Source of the DNA: Pezicula radicicola
Taxonomy: Eukaryota > Ascomycota > Leotiomycetes > Helotiales > Dermateaceae
Reading direction: 5' to 3'
Length of the DNA: 64,000 nucleotides
Assembly (NCBI GenBank): GCA_003008705.1
Contig: PDUO01000077.1
Coordinates: 4,751-68,750, forward strand
A program made the position numbers and the translations under genes. Positions 25,406-37,883 of this stretch are shown in pieces. A model generated the notes under the pieces. That model was not told the DNA's origin and did no database searches. It saw nothing but the letters and a program-made list of their open reading frames with translations. Numbering within the stretch: the first letter of the stretch is position 1; the number at the start of each line of letters is the position of its first letter.

Positions 25406-28400
25406 ATGAAACTCAGGTTAATCACGTTTATAAGCCTCGTATTCAATTGCCTTGCAACAGAAAGCATCAATTCCGGCTTTGGTCAACGTCCTCCAAAGTG
25501 GATAACCTACAATGTTCCAAAGGATTTTCGAGATCCAGTTGGTCTTGCACGACCAACATTCCGTTACTGGGTTCCAGATGCTGACGTTAATAAAACCGTT
25601 CTATCTTTTGACATAGAGCAAATGAAAAGAGCAGGCTGGGGAGGTGTCGAGGTAATATGTCTCGAAAACTATGGTATCGAGCTGGAAGTTGTCGACCCTG
25701 CACTCTACGGCTACGGTGGTACAGATTGGTATGATAAGTTTACTGTGATGCTTCACAAAGCTCAAGACCTAAACATGACGGTTGACTTTGCACTTGGCCC
25801 GACGCAAGGTGCTTCGATTCCAATTTTGAATCCAGATACTCCCGGTATGAATACGGAGCTAGCCTACGGAATGGTCAATTTAACTTCAGGTCAAACCTTT
25901 AGTAGTGCAATACCGCAACCTATCAAAGTAAATACAGGCTATGCCAATGCGCCTGACTTCTACCCTCCTTACATCAACTACACGAACACTTTAGTTGCTG
26001 TCACTGTGGCACGTAAGAGCAAAAGTATTGATATTCCATTCTGTGCCCAAGGAACTGGTTGCTAATTACCTCGCAGTTGCATCATCTGATCCTCGAGTGA
26101 TTCAGCTTGATTACAGAAGCGTGGAAGATATCACACAACTGGTAATTGACGGACAACTGAACTACACTGCGCCAGATGATGGCTCAGAATATATTTTATT
26201 TACGTTCTGGCAGCGCAGAACAGGTTATCTCGCTGCACAAGGTGCATTCAACAACGCAACCGATCCCAATAATCCAGCTTCCTGGTTTGCCTACGTTGTT
26301 GACCACTTCAGCCAAGAAGGGTGAGTTAATCCCATATGCGAACGAATCCAATGAAAGAATCCAGTGTCTAACTCTCCGGAAAGTACCGATCTTTGGACTT
26401 CTTTCACTGAACAGTATGTCATGGGTGGGGAAAATGGGGACCTCCTTCGACAGCTCGGGGCATATGCCTGGGAAGATTCTGCCGAGTTCAGAGCAACAGC
26501 ATTCTGGTCAGACAATCTCTTGAGATTCTTTCAAGAATCTAGAAATTATAGTGCTATTAGTGCACTTCCCACTTACTTCGGTACTACTGGTGTGCCGGCC
26601 AGTACGTTGGCTAATGGATACTACTATTTTTCATTTACCGATGATGATGGGAAAGACATTAGCATCAAACTGCGCAACGATTACTGGCAAGTCCTCCAGC
26701 AATTATACGAGACGTACCATCTGGATGGACTATCTACTTGGTCGGCATCCTGGGATCTTCAAGGAAGTGTGCAACCTTACGCTACCGCCCCACAACTTGC
26801 ACCACCATGGGATATGACTTCTGCGGCTGCTCACATTGATGCTCCAGAGACGGAGTCAAATTACTTTGATGGTGTAATAGATGCTGTGCGAGCTATGGGA
26901 GGTGGAGCTATGATGGGCCAAAAACAGATATATTCGACCGAACTCGGTGCCCACAGATATGAATCATACGCCATTACCTGGCCAGTTATCTTGAATGACT
27001 GCAAAATTAGCTACGCCGGCGGAGTAAATCGTATTGTCAGCCATGGATATCCCTACTCTGGTTACAGACCTGATGCTGAATGGCCTGGTCTTACTACGTT
27101 CGAATGGCTTTATTCTGAGATGTGGGGTCCTCGGCAGCCAAGTTGGGAGTATGTGAGAGAATTCAGCGATTGGATTGCACGCACTCAGACAATTCTTCAA
27201 ACTGGGGTACCTCGAGTAGATATTGGAATCTACCGGCACAAATACATATCCGTAGACATCAAGCATTACGGAATGCCGGAGAACATCTTTGGTGATCATT
27301 CCTTGGCTAATAACGGATATTCTTACGTCTCGGTTAGTCCATCGAATTTGATTTCTAAGAATTCAGTCATCACCGATGGTCTGCTTGCGGCCGATGGCCC
27401 TGGCTTCTCTGCATTTATTGTTGACAACTCAACAAATATCACTTCCGAGGCCGTTACTCGTTTCCTCGAATATGCGGAAGCAGGCTTTCCCATTCTCTTT
27501 GTCGGTAACGTACCTGAAGTTACTCCTTACTATTCCCCTTTCGGTGACGCCTATGTCAAGGCTGGTGTCCAAAACCTCCTGCGGTATCCTTCTGTGCGAA
27601 ACCTTACGTCAGAGTCAGAAGTCGTCACTGCTTTAAAAGATCTCAATGTCACTGCAGCTGCGCAGAACTTAGAACCATGTCCGATCATCTACGTTCATCG
27701 CTGGGATGAGCCAAATGATGTGGATTATTTCTGGGCTTACAACTCCGACATATATAACGACCATGCCACAGAAGTTTCAATCAAGGCACACGGAACACCT
27801 TTCAGCCTTGATGCATGGACAGGGGAGATAAGACCAGTTCTCAATTACACTATAGACGGAACGTATTACAAGCTATGGATACAGCTGAGATCAAACCAAA
27901 CGGCAATATTTGCATTTGCGCCCCTAGATTTCTTCTCTGATATCCATATTCCTCCGGTCCATGTGGTTTCGACAGATGTCGAGCATCTCAACTTTTCTAC
28001 TTTAAGCAATAAAATTATTGCAAGGTCAATTGTCTACGCTGACCATGAAATCGCTCTCAGCAATGGCAGTATTGTCTTCTTAAACTCCACCGGAGTCCTT
28101 GAAAAGCCATTTATTCTCCCGCAATGGAATCTGACAGTTCAAGACTGGCAGCCTGGTCCAGATCCGAAGGTCAATTATACTTCGGTGTTCACCTATCACC
28201 ATTATAGCCTTGATGAGCTTATTCCCTGGCCCAACATTACAGGACTAGCACACACGTCTGGAATCGGTACATATACTACTCAATTTACTTGGACACCAAA
28301 CACCGGCACAGCAGGAGCCTATCTTGATCTAGGACCAATTTTTATGACAGTAAGACTGTGGGTTAATAGCCAGTGGACTGGTGTTATTGATGTACAAGAT

Positions 28401-28610
28401 GCGATTGTGGACATTACTCCATACTTGGTTGAAGGTGTAAATGATGTCAAAGTGGAGGTGTCTACAACACTTCGTAATAGACTGCTCGCTGTCAACGTAA
28501 CCCAATCTTGGGAACAGTCAAAGTATGCCGGGACTTATGGGACTCAACCATATGGGTTAATTGGTCCTGTTACTGTCATACCATTTCTTCAAACTGAGAT
28601 AGCTATGTAG
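25406..28610 (+). CDS. Secreted glycoside hydrolase, GH106-type alpha-L-rhamnosidase
   Basis: A large secreted enzyme expected to release L-rhamnose from pectin or glycosides. Exons 25406-26012, 26077-26320 and 26384-28610 give 1025 residues. An N-terminal signal peptide (MKLRLITFISLVFNCLA) is followed by the fungal GH106-like start FRYWVPDADVN and MKRAGWGGVEV (TIM-barrel entry). The C-terminal 200 residues contain a galactose-binding-like beta-sandwich with LWVNSQWTGVIDVQDAIVDI. Many Asn-X-Ser/Thr sites fit secretion. Intron 2 ends at AAAG 26383 with a CTAAC branch site about 13 bases upstream; the earlier CAG gives the wrong frame. Family assignment rests on pattern and length, and the substrate is inferred. 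Confidence 0.78.
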
Positions 28611-29318
28611 AAGTACTCAAAACTTTTCAAAATAGTTTATAGTCCAGTTAATACTAGAGCGATATACAGTGAGAAGATTTTATATTGCGATGTACGAACC
28701 CTAAGCTATAACAGTTGAAGAAGTGCTGTGGTGTTCCCTTTCAACTGGGAAAACGAGGTGCTAGGCCTATTTAGTAACCAATGTTAACAGTAACAGTAAC
28801 AGTAACAGTGAAAGAGTCGTTCCATTGGAGAACGCCCCACTTTCGTCAGAGCACGTCAATCCGGGACTTGGTGTCGCAGTATAGCAATAGTTCAATGTTC
28901 AAATGATTGGAGGCAAAATTATCTCTTTCCTCCAAAGATCTTCTTAGTTGCTCGGTTGCAGTTTACCCGATGCCAAGAACCCCTGTTATTCACCTGTTAA
29001 GCGAGGAAAAGCCACTGACTTCTGAGTAAGATTTTGAAGTTAGGGAGGGGTTACTTGTATAATTTGCTCCTAGTATAATGTTTTCTTTATGCAACTTAGA
29101 GTACCTGCATGCAAAACACTGGTGGAATATCGACTCTGTCCCCTGTGCAGATGAGCCGACCATAATGGCACCTTGAGCTTGAGAGATCTACAAGACTAAC
29201 TCAACACGTGCTTCGCCGCTGCGAATGAGCTTTTTTCGCAGAATTGCATGATATGATATGTACAACACTAAACGTTCTTTTCAGTTTCCTGGGTAGTCCT
29301 CTCCCTTCCGATAGTTCC
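28611..29318. other. Intergenic region with a small hexanucleotide repeat
   Basis: About 700 bp between the GH106 stop and the GH28 start. It holds four copies of AACAGT at about 28785-28809 and is otherwise unremarkable. The part nearest 29300 should be the GH28 promoter. Confidence 0.55.
28785..28809. repeat. (AACAGT)n hexanucleotide repeat
   Basis: Four tandem copies of AACAGT between the GH106 and GH28 genes. Confidence 0.9.
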
Positions 29319-29333
29319 ATGCGGCCTACGAAA

Positions 29334-31086
29334 ATGAAGTTCGTACTACCAGCAATTCTCTTTACCACAGCGTCACTGGCAGCAAGCACTCCTTTCGGTG
29401 GCGCTAACCCAGTCCTCCCCCGAAGCAATGGCAAAATATGCACAGTCAAGGCCCTTGGAAAGCAACAAGACGACGTACCCAATCTCCTGCAGGCATTCAC
29501 AGATTGCAACAACGGTGGCACCATAATATTCCCGGAAGGTGAAAACTACTGGATAGCACAGCAATTACATCCGGTATTGAACGACGTAACAATCGAATGG
29601 AGAGGGACCTGGACACTTTCCAATAATTTAACATATTGGCGCGATACAAATAATACACTCCCTATCTTTTTCCAAAATCACCACGCTGCTTTTACCATTT
29701 CCGGGGATCATATTCATATTAATGGATTTGATACAGGGGGCGTGTTTGGGAATGGAAATTCTTGGTATGATGCGGAGCAAGCTGTTACTCAACCAATTCG
29801 ACCAATGAATTTCGTGTGGTGGAATGCAAGTGATGTTGTTTTGGAACACTGTAAGCCGCCACCATCTCATTCAAGGTCTAGTTGCAATGGTAACTTCGAT
29901 GAAAATAGTCAGGGTTATAGATCCTCCACTATGGTCCATCAACCTGATGAACATCACAAATGCCTGGTTCCATGATATCTACGTCAATGCAACAGCAGTA
30001 AATGCTCCATATGGAGCGTTGTGGGTCCAAAATACTGATGGTTTCGATACCCTTGATTGTAATAACGTCAAGTTAACCAACTTCGTTTATCAAGGTGGAG
30101 ATGATTGCGTAGCAGTTAAACCAAGATCATACAACACCTACATCCAGAATGCAAGTAAAAAGTCTTCCAGGCAAATCAATTGATGAAGCGCTAATTTAAA
30201 ATCAAGGTCACCTGTCACGGCGGAAATGGAATAGCAGTTGGCAGTCTAGGTCAATACCAAGAAGACTCCTCCGTCATCAACCTCCTCGTTAAAGACGTTA
30301 ATATCCTCATCAATAACGAAGACCAACATAATTCAGCGTATATCAAAACCTGGATGGGTGCCTCAATACCGCAAGCAAGCTATAACAGTGCGGGTTTGCC
30401 CAACGGCGGCGGATGGTAAGCTACATTTCAGATCCCACCATGCCTTGTCTTGCCTCGCTTAGTTAGCTCTCGCATCAAGTTATGTGTCGCTTAATTTCTA
30501 GGAATCCTCAAGTGGGCTTCTCATAGCAAGCGAGTCAGTTCTTCAGGGCAAGTTACTCAATACCACTTTATTACTTGTAACAAGTGAGCAAGCAAAGTAG
30601 ATTGCTACGCCCCTCTCATACAATCACATTGCACTTGTACACAAATAAATCTCATTTAGTTCATAAATACTCCTCGCTTAACTTAAAATTTCGTAAACAA
30701 GTTCATCAAATCATAAACACTTCAAAACAAAACTAACACGCCACAGGGGCGTAGTACAAAACCTCCGATTCGAAAACTTCTGGGTCCAAGGAGCAGCAAT
30801 AGGACCATCCATAACCCAAGACAACGGGGACAACGGATCCTACGCAGGAACATCCAAGATGTCAATATCGAACATCGTATTTGTAAACTTTACAGGATAT
30901 ACGCTACCCACAAAAAATCGGACCGTGTCTATCAGTTGTTCGGAAGTACATCCTTGTTTTAATGTTGCATTGCAGAATGTTAGTCTGGCTTCTTCGGTTA
31001 ATGGTACGGCTGAAGAGGCGTATGGGACTTGTGAGTATATTGCTCCAGGAGGTGTAAGTGGTATGCTTGGGGCTGGATGTTTGTGA
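29334..31086 (+). CDS. GH28 exo-polygalacturonase-like pectinase, with a GC-AG intron
   Basis: A secreted pectinase cutting galacturonan. Exons 29334-29850, 29909-30150, 30207-30415 and 30747-31086 give 435 residues. The signal peptide is MKFVLPAILFTTASLAAS. GH28 catalytic motifs are all present: NTDGFD (Asp216), GGDDC (Asp237-Asp238), CHGGNG (His257) and YIKTW (Lys300); the last two forms are typical of exo-acting fungal members. Intron 2 (30151-30206) begins GCAAGT, a GC-AG intron; joining AAT to GTC there restores the QNVTCHGG block. Intron 3 is unusually long (331 nt). An in-frame upstream ATG at 29319 is a possible alternative start. It follows the GH106 gene in the same direction. Confidence 0.9.
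30416..30746 (+). other. Unusually long intron (331 nt) of the GH28 gene
   Basis: It starts GTAAGC and ends CTAACACGCCACAG, with a good branch site. It is five times longer than the other introns here. Its middle (about 30450-30620) contains words such as GCAAGTTACTCAATACC and TTACTTGTAACAAGTGAG that resemble the dispersed GTAACTCACTT repeat family, which suggests an insertion into the intron. Confidence 0.6.
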
Positions 31087-31546
31087 TCTGCTACGCTGTT
31101 CTTAAACCGCTTGATTATCCACTAAATTGGCTAGAGTGGCTAAATTAATAATCTATCTGATTAATTCGTAGTCTTATGTGAATAGGTGACGATTAGCCAA
31201 CTTAACGGATTAAAGTGCGTAATCGATTGAATGCGTCATAAGTTCACTTAACTTGAGCAACCTACTTAAATGGGCATCTCACAGAAGTTTAACTTAAGTT
31301 TTCACTAGTTCTAGGTAAGCAACTTAACTAGTTTTAATTTATAGAATTTAGGCAGGTACTTAATTGCAATAAGTTTTGATTTATATAATTCACTTTATTT
31401 AGACAACTTGCTTTACTTAAGTAACCTATTTGAGTAACTTGACCTAAACAACTCGCCTCAGTCAACTTGAAATCGAATATGTCAAAGTACGTCAAAGCAT
31501 TAATTATGAAAAACATACGTTCGCTACGGCTTTACTCCATATCCTC
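31087..31546. repeat. Intergenic block rich in degenerate GTAACTTACTT-type repeat
   Basis: Between the GH28 gene and the convergent gene on the other strand, about 31140-31480 consists of loosely repeated words such as CTTAAGTAACCTATTTGAGTAACTTGACC and GCAACTTAACTAG. It matches in style the repeat near 56.7 kb and 63.7 kb. No gene is present. Confidence 0.5.
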
Positions 31547-33740
31547 TTAAGGATTCGGTTGGCCAGGTCTCACCTCAAACCATCCAATGTCCCAACCCAA
31601 CCTAGTTCTTAAAAACCCAGCAAGTTTGACCAAGGCCATATTTTTGAAAGTGAGACCATATGGTTCCTGAACGGCAAGTCCTTCGTACGCATAATTTTGG
31701 ACGGGTTTAATGTAAGGAGGTGGAAAAAAGACCAAACCGCTGCCGCAATACTCCTTATAAACTTTGAAACCCACATCTTCCATTGCCATTCGAAAAACAC
31801 TAAAGTTTATTCCTTCTTCCGATTGCGCGCTGAATAGTACCCCCCACACATTTTTAAAGTAGTATTCATGTACTCTTAGAATTGGCAAGCCGAATTCTTG
31901 TGGTGAGGTACTGATACTCCGCTTTGGTGTGATTTTGTAGTGAATTCCGGACTCATATATGCTATACTGTGGCTTCTTTAGCTCGATCTGGATCGTCAAT
32001 TCAGTCAAGCTTTTATAAATGGCTTCGTGATAAAGGTGCCCCATAGTTTTGCCATGTGTCTTTCCCATCACGAAGTCGTTAAGATCCTAAAAACTATTCA
32101 GCTACTTTGAACTGAGAGAATACTGAAGTTCGCTTACGTTCAACGCCGCACTAGCATTCTGCTGTTCGCGGAGACCTTCAATGGTGACGAAACGAGTCTG
32201 TACAAACTCCCTCTTCCATTTATTGAGTCTGGCAGACACTCTTTTCTCTTTGGAAAGGTAAAAATTCTCGTTATTGCAATTCTGACCCTTTCCCCCAATC
32301 CAATTCCTGATTCTCTCGCTAAATGAGATGGTTTCTACCAGGTGATTGAATGCTTCACGCTCATCCTCATTCATCAACGCTAGCGTCTCTGGCTGTTGGA
32401 AGATCGTCTTGACTAGATCGACAGCCTCCCTCACCCTGGCTCGACACAATTTCACGAGAAGCGCCAAGTCTTTCGATTCTGGTTCCTGTTCTTTTTCAAG
32501 TTCCGACTGATAGTAGCGTTTGAATAATGCCTGCGCTCGGCGAAATTTGTCATCATAAACATTCCAAAGTTCGCGCCGTCTAACAGACTCATATCCTCTT
32601 GCAGCTTGGTACTCGTGTTGGTCGATATGCATCAAGTAACGGATATATCCAGACGTGGCAGCCTCTCTGACGGCATCATGTATAACCTCAAAGAGATTTA
32701 AACTGTAGCCGGGGGTCAAAAGGTCCCTCTCCTGGCTTTCACCGAATTCGGGTCTATTGGAATGCCAATTCTCCACAGCATAGGACAATACTCCTGGTTC
32801 CGTTCGGTACAGATACAGAAGATGATCGATTCCTTGGGGTTGGAGAGGTTGACGTGTATCCGATATAGGCAGCGGCAGCTCTGGGCAGTTGGCTTGAGTG
32901 AGCCATTTAGCTTGAATCACCAAAGTGGCTTCGAGTGTTGAGAGGATACTTACGCAGATTCAGAGCTAGGTCATTAAGGAAAGCTTCGGCATCTACTGCG
33001 TTTTGATCATCCGCTAGAGCTGTGGTATCCACTGTCGCTGGATCATCTTCTGCCGATTCAAAATACTCTGGAGATGGGAGGTCCGCTACAGTACCAATCT
33101 CTGTAGATCTTATGTTAGCTTGTATAACGCGAAATGCCAAGAGAAGCTTTTACTTACTATTAAGAAACTTTTTAAAATCATCCTCATCATAGTCAATGCC
33201 TATGGCAAAGAGAAGCCCGTCCACAACGTGACAGAGGATATCCATACTAAGGATCATTCGACTGTAAGCAAATTGATTAATCATTGTTTGATTATTCCTA
33301 TGATATGTCGCAAGGCTCTTATTGTTTTTTACCCAATCCATATCTCCCGCCACATCGTCCGTACCAGGAGAAAGTTGCATTGCCACCGACTTGGTCCGGT
33401 CCTTGAGAATATTGAGGAGATGTTCTGGATCTTTGAAATCGTCTTTAGCAAACATCTCGGAAAATTCTGTGATTAACAGGATTTCTTGTCGTCGAAAAGC
33501 GGCTTGTTCCTTCTTATCCAGGTCCTCCGAGTTAGGGTTCACCCCTTTATCATCTATCCCGCAGGAAACGATTGCAGCATGCAAACAATGGGACCGTCTA
33601 TCTGGCTTCCATGTACGCCAGTAGTGTTGAATTAAACTTGAACTTGTCGTCCATTTTCTTGACAAACTAATTTGCAGCTCCTTTGCCATGTCGAAATTCT
33701 TTTCCTCGTCTTTTCCCATTATGTGTTGATGTCTACCCAT
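31547..33740 (-). CDS. Large fungal protein of unknown function (Ipa-like family) with a HicA-like C-terminal pattern
   Basis: Exons 33740-33158, 33100-32954, 32910-32138 and 32086-31547 give 680 residues; exons 3 and 4 are in the same frame and separated by stops that the intron (GTAAGC to TTTTTAG) removes. The N-terminal motif RKWTTSSSLIQHYWRTWKPDRRSHCL is shown only in part here: RKWTTSS, then HYWRTWKPDRR; I recall it as a signature of an abundant fungal family, sometimes labelled Ipa protein, with no established function. The middle is helical. The C-terminus (about 590-670) has GFKVYKEYCGSGLVFFPPP, a pattern like the small alpha-beta fold of HicA-type proteins, but without the usual His. 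No signal peptide or membrane segment is seen. Confidence 0.75.
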
Positions 33741-35218
33741 TGTGGAAAGCAAGGTTGTGGAGAGAACTCGGACGTAATTGCGTGAAACTGGCTGTGGATA
33801 TGATGGGTTCTGTTTGTAGCATCCAATGGGAGACTTTAGGGTTCGGAGTACGGGTCGTGATAGAGTAACGAATGAATGAATGAATGAATAAATGAATGTT
33901 CTGTGATATTGTGTTGTTGAAAAGATACCGAACAAAAGGAGGAAAGGATGTTTTGGAGGCTCTTTTGCTCTTCGGTGAGCCCGGTCTATCGAAAAGGGAA
34001 GCGACGTTTGGTGAAGCTCCATCTATCCTCCAAGGAAATTGACACCCCCTACGTGACTGTATAGGTCACTTACTACAAAGATGAATTGGCTTGAGTAATC
34101 TACTTAACCTAAGTGACTAACACAATATAAAAACATAAGTACCATAGTCCATTTTACAGATACTAAAAAATACATGCACTTTACGCCTAATTAAAACCTG
34201 CATACTACGCTGTGAATTACAGAATCCTTTTCAATTACACAGCCTGCATTCGTCAAAACCAAGTTTTGCAGCGTACATTTTTCCTGCCAGGCATCACACA
34301 TAACTCGAATCAGATTTATAACACCTTTTCATCCATCGATGTCGTATGCTGATGTTAAAAGGGAAGGCACAAGCGAGGCACAGACCTTTGATGAAAGGGG
34401 AGAGAATCATGTCACTCAGAAGGTAAAAGTCCCGTCCACCTCAAGGAATCATTGCTTAGCTAAAGATTTAATAAGAGCTGTACTGATACATAACTCAATA
34501 CGTTGCAAAATTATTTGAATAATTTCGCTAGGTGCTATCTTCCTCCACGGGTTAGAAAGGAACTGGGTTGCAAATATTTGTTTAGTTTTGATGCCTTGGT
34601 TGGTTTGTGTAGCTTACTTGACTTCGATATTGAGTCATTTCGTCTTCCCCTTCATACTATGAATTGAAAAGATCATGGTGGAAGTTGATATAGACTGGTC
34701 TCAATGTCCGACTCTTGTCTGCCCCTAGATATCAAGGCCCTGCTGATATTGAGGGAGATTTAGAATGAAACGATATACTGGTGTAGTGATGGTAGCGCAG
34801 ACATTCGAGATGCAGGGTAAGGTATGTAATTAAGGCGGTGGACGATCAATAGCTGATTGATGAATGGAAATTTCGAAAACAAGGATTGGAATAACTTTTT
34901 ATTTCTAAGCGGTAATCGAACTGGCTTGGATATTGCCTGGTTATTGCTGTGGCCTTCGTCCCGCGCCAACTTATTGTGTTGCCAATTTCAGAGACAACAT
35001 AAGATACAAAACATTGCCTCCCTTCCCATACCCTCCTAGTACCGATCGCACGAACCGCCGAAGATTTCATGGTCCGCGGAGCTCCAACATATTTCTTATT
35101 GATCGTGAGCCAAGAACATCGCCGGCAGAATCGAGATGATAGATATTCCCCGAGGAATGCTTGGAAGGAATTCGAATGGGTAGGCCGTATTGTAAATCTC
35201 GTCTGATTAACGCTTCAG
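33741..35218. other. Intergenic region with microsatellite and repeat remnant
   Basis: The first 150 bp are the likely promoter/leader of the large minus-strand gene and contain a GAAT microsatellite at about 33869-33898. A TGAGTAATCTACTTAACCTAAGTGACTAAC block near 34090-34121 (shown in part by TTAACCTAAGTGAC) belongs to the dispersed repeat type. From 34130 to 35218 I see no convincing gene. Confidence 0.5.
33869..33898. repeat. (GAAT)n microsatellite
   Basis: About seven tandem copies of GAAT with one interruption, in the probable leader of the minus-strand gene. Confidence 0.9.
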
Positions 35219-35793
35219 CTAATAACGCTTCACTAAAGCACCATAAGTGAGAGCCCTTCGTCCACCAACCAAAAATAAACATGAAGATCCGAATAAAACT
35301 ACGAGGAACTTCAACAAGGCAACGGTGTATCTTCGAATATTTGCCCAAGATGAAGGCTTTGATAGATTGTAGTCGCTATTTAGTTTGTCAAATCTGGGTC
35401 CGGTGCCTAATTTGTCGGCAAGGGTGCTAAGCCGTGCTTGAAGAAACATGTGTTGATGTCGAGGGGATTTCGAAGAGATGCGTGCCCTTAAACTTTTGAA
35501 TAGCGCACTTAGGTCGCCTGCTGCTACATGTGTTCCATCTTGCAAGGCGGACTCGTTTTGCGGTCGGGTCGGGTAATGACGTGAAAAGAAAAGTATAGGC
35601 AATATACATTGGGAAATAAGTCAAACGGAAACGTAAGAACTTGCCTCGAAACTTGACCAAAACGGCTGGATTTCTGGTCGTTTCCTAGAGTGGACTTTTG
35701 CTCCCGTCGACTATCTAACATGTAGACAAATTTACTTACCATTGACGACTCACCAATATCTGTAGCATCCTCGGAGTCGCAGACAGTTGACAT
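35219..35793 (-). CDS. Hypothetical small protein with C-terminal membrane segment (tentative)
   Basis: Not recognised. An ATG at 35793 opens MSTVCDSEDATDIG, followed by a GTGAGT donor. Further on a frame from about 35545 to 35219 reads DGTHVAAGDLSALFKSLRA, then an amphipathic helix-like stretch, then VALLKFLVVLFGSSCLFLVG, a clear membrane-length hydrophobic segment near the end, and a basic terminus. The linking introns are ambiguous: more than one donor/acceptor set works, and another frame is also open over part of the region. If real, it would be a tail-anchored membrane protein of roughly 150-180 residues. Confidence 0.35.
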
Positions 35794-37883
35794 TCAACTT
35801 ACAGGATCCCAAGGCGGGACGATAGCTGCACCGCGTGTCTTTCGTACGTGGGAGGAATCAACCTCCATAATCCAGACGCACATGCACCGACATCGGAGCC
35901 AAACATGGGAGCACATCTAGCCGTAGCCCAAAGATATAGAAAGCTTCTCCAGGATCCCAAACCAAGCAAAGGAGGCATTACCAGCGCCTTTGAAATACGA
36001 GATAGAAAGGCGATCGCTGTAGCTGACGTTCTATCGTTTTGTTCGTTCGTTCGTTCGTTCGGTGCCGTCATGAACCAACAGGTGATGCAGGGGTCTGTTC
36101 CAACATTGTATCGGTTCGCTAGAAAAGGAGGCGACGTCCAATTCCAAACATCCACCCAACCAACTCAAGCCATATCCCACATATATCTCTTTTTCGATAA
36201 CGAGACTTCGTCCATGAAAATGCATGTGGTCTTGGATATGTTCAGGTCGGAAGAGGCGGGAATAAATATTTCATGCTCGCATGCGCCGTGTGATACGTAC
36301 GGAGCCAAGTGACCCAAACGGACAAGAGGAAGAGGGAGGATAACGGCTCGTACTTGAAGGCCGAGGGAAAGACAAGACGCCAGCTCCAGACCCGCGTTCC
36401 CTTCAGTTGCGACAACGGCCAAAGCCAAGATGGAGATGAAGCATCCTAGCTTCAACAGGGGCATAATACGGACAGTACGAGTACAGTACAGTCACAAGAT
36501 AATCGCGGAAACCCTCAACATACTAAGCTCGGCGTGTTCGGAGAGGTCATGTGATGCGCCTTGTGGAAGTTGACAGGTCATGGATTTAAGGTTAGCCTGC
36601 AGGGGATTGTCTGCCAGAATCCACCATGCCGGGCCGGTGCCAATTTCCCTCCGTTTGCGCCCGGGAACTCTGCTTTTTGTCGCAACATTAAATTCCTGCG
36701 TAAATATAATCAGTGTCGAATTTCCATGCCCAATTCACTGCGCGAAGACGCTTCGTACGATATACAACATGGCCAGTCATTCCAGCAAGAAGGAGCTGGG
36801 TGAAAGATGCGTCCTGCGAAGAATTCATATTTCCACATGACTCGGGAGCAAGGTGCAGAGCTTAAATCTCGGAATTTCCAGGGACCCTTTCGTCTTGGGA
36901 TCTGAGCTTTTGCAAACTTTTTTCCAAGGGCCGCCATGCTGATATCCACTGCGCCAGGCCCAAAATTGGTTACTGACGGGGATGAAGCTTCAACTTCAAG
37001 GCGAACTTACCGTAGGGAAGAGGATCCGGCTGGCGAAATGTGGCTTTCCGGGTGTATGGCTGTTGAGTGTTGACGGTCATGGGTTGCGGCTCTGCAAGCT
37101 GAATGGTCCAAGGAGCCGAAATAGGCACTTTCTTGTCGAGCTCTCCCCTGTCGAAAACCCAAGCTACTGGAAGTTGGACCCCCACCCATCCCACTGTTTT
37201 TCTGACGGAGCAAACCCAGGTGAGACGACGCGGCTGAAGGTTACGCCATGGCAAGTCGGGAACGCCTTTTATTTTTTTTATTTTCTGCGATATGATAATA
37301 GCCGACGTCAGATGGAGGAAAGATGCAAACACTTCACCTCCTCAAGGCCAAAGGGGATTCGACGAAGAGAGTCGGGACACACCTCTGACTTAAATAATTC
37401 CAGCATGACATGGACGCCGCCCACTGTAATCATGATGACTCTTGCGATGTTGAATAATGTTGTGCCCCCTTGACCTTATCCGCAAGCTCTGGTCTCCTCT
37501 GCTACTCAATACCTAATGCTCATCCCTTGTTCCCCACCACCCCCAAGGAAGGCAGAAAAAAAAGGAGCAGAGGCGCGTGTTCCCACCTCTCCCAACGAGA
37601 CGTGAGAGCAGTGAATTTGGGCTCCACCCCGACTCCCACAGACCAGCGAGAAAAGGAGTGGTTGACGGTGAGACCAATCAAACTACGGCAACCGAGACGG
37701 AACTATTATATTCCTCGCGCTGGCCTCTCTCCGAACATTTTCTTCGCTCCTGTTCCTTTCTTACAGCTTCAAGCTTGCTCCACTCCTCCATCTTCCTCTT
37801 CCATCCATCCATCCATCCTCAAGACACAAACACATCAACTCCATCTCCCCTCAACCTCATTCACACACACATCCATCATCACA
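35794..37883. other. Two-kilobase region without a confident gene; ATP9 promoter at its right end
   Basis: Open frames exist on both strands (for example + 35848-36312, - 35799-36155, + 36982-37473), but none shows family features. A minus-strand frame starting at 36464 opens with a signal-peptide-like sequence (MPLLKLGCFISILALAVVA). A CGTT microsatellite lies at about 36041-36061. The last 150 bp before 37884 are pyrimidine-rich with a CATC/ATCC repeat (about 37799-37818), as usual for a strongly expressed fungal gene leader. Confidence 0.45.
36041..36061. repeat. (CGTT)n microsatellite
   Basis: About five tandem copies of GTTC/CGTT. Confidence 0.9.

Noticed and set aside
26176..26523. Alternative frame across the GH106 intron 2
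   Set aside because: Follows the unspliced sequence; splicing 26320 to 26384 restores the family reading frame.
35848..36312. 154-codon + strand frame
   Set aside because: Composition not protein-like, crosses a CGTT microsatellite, and other frames are open over the same bases.
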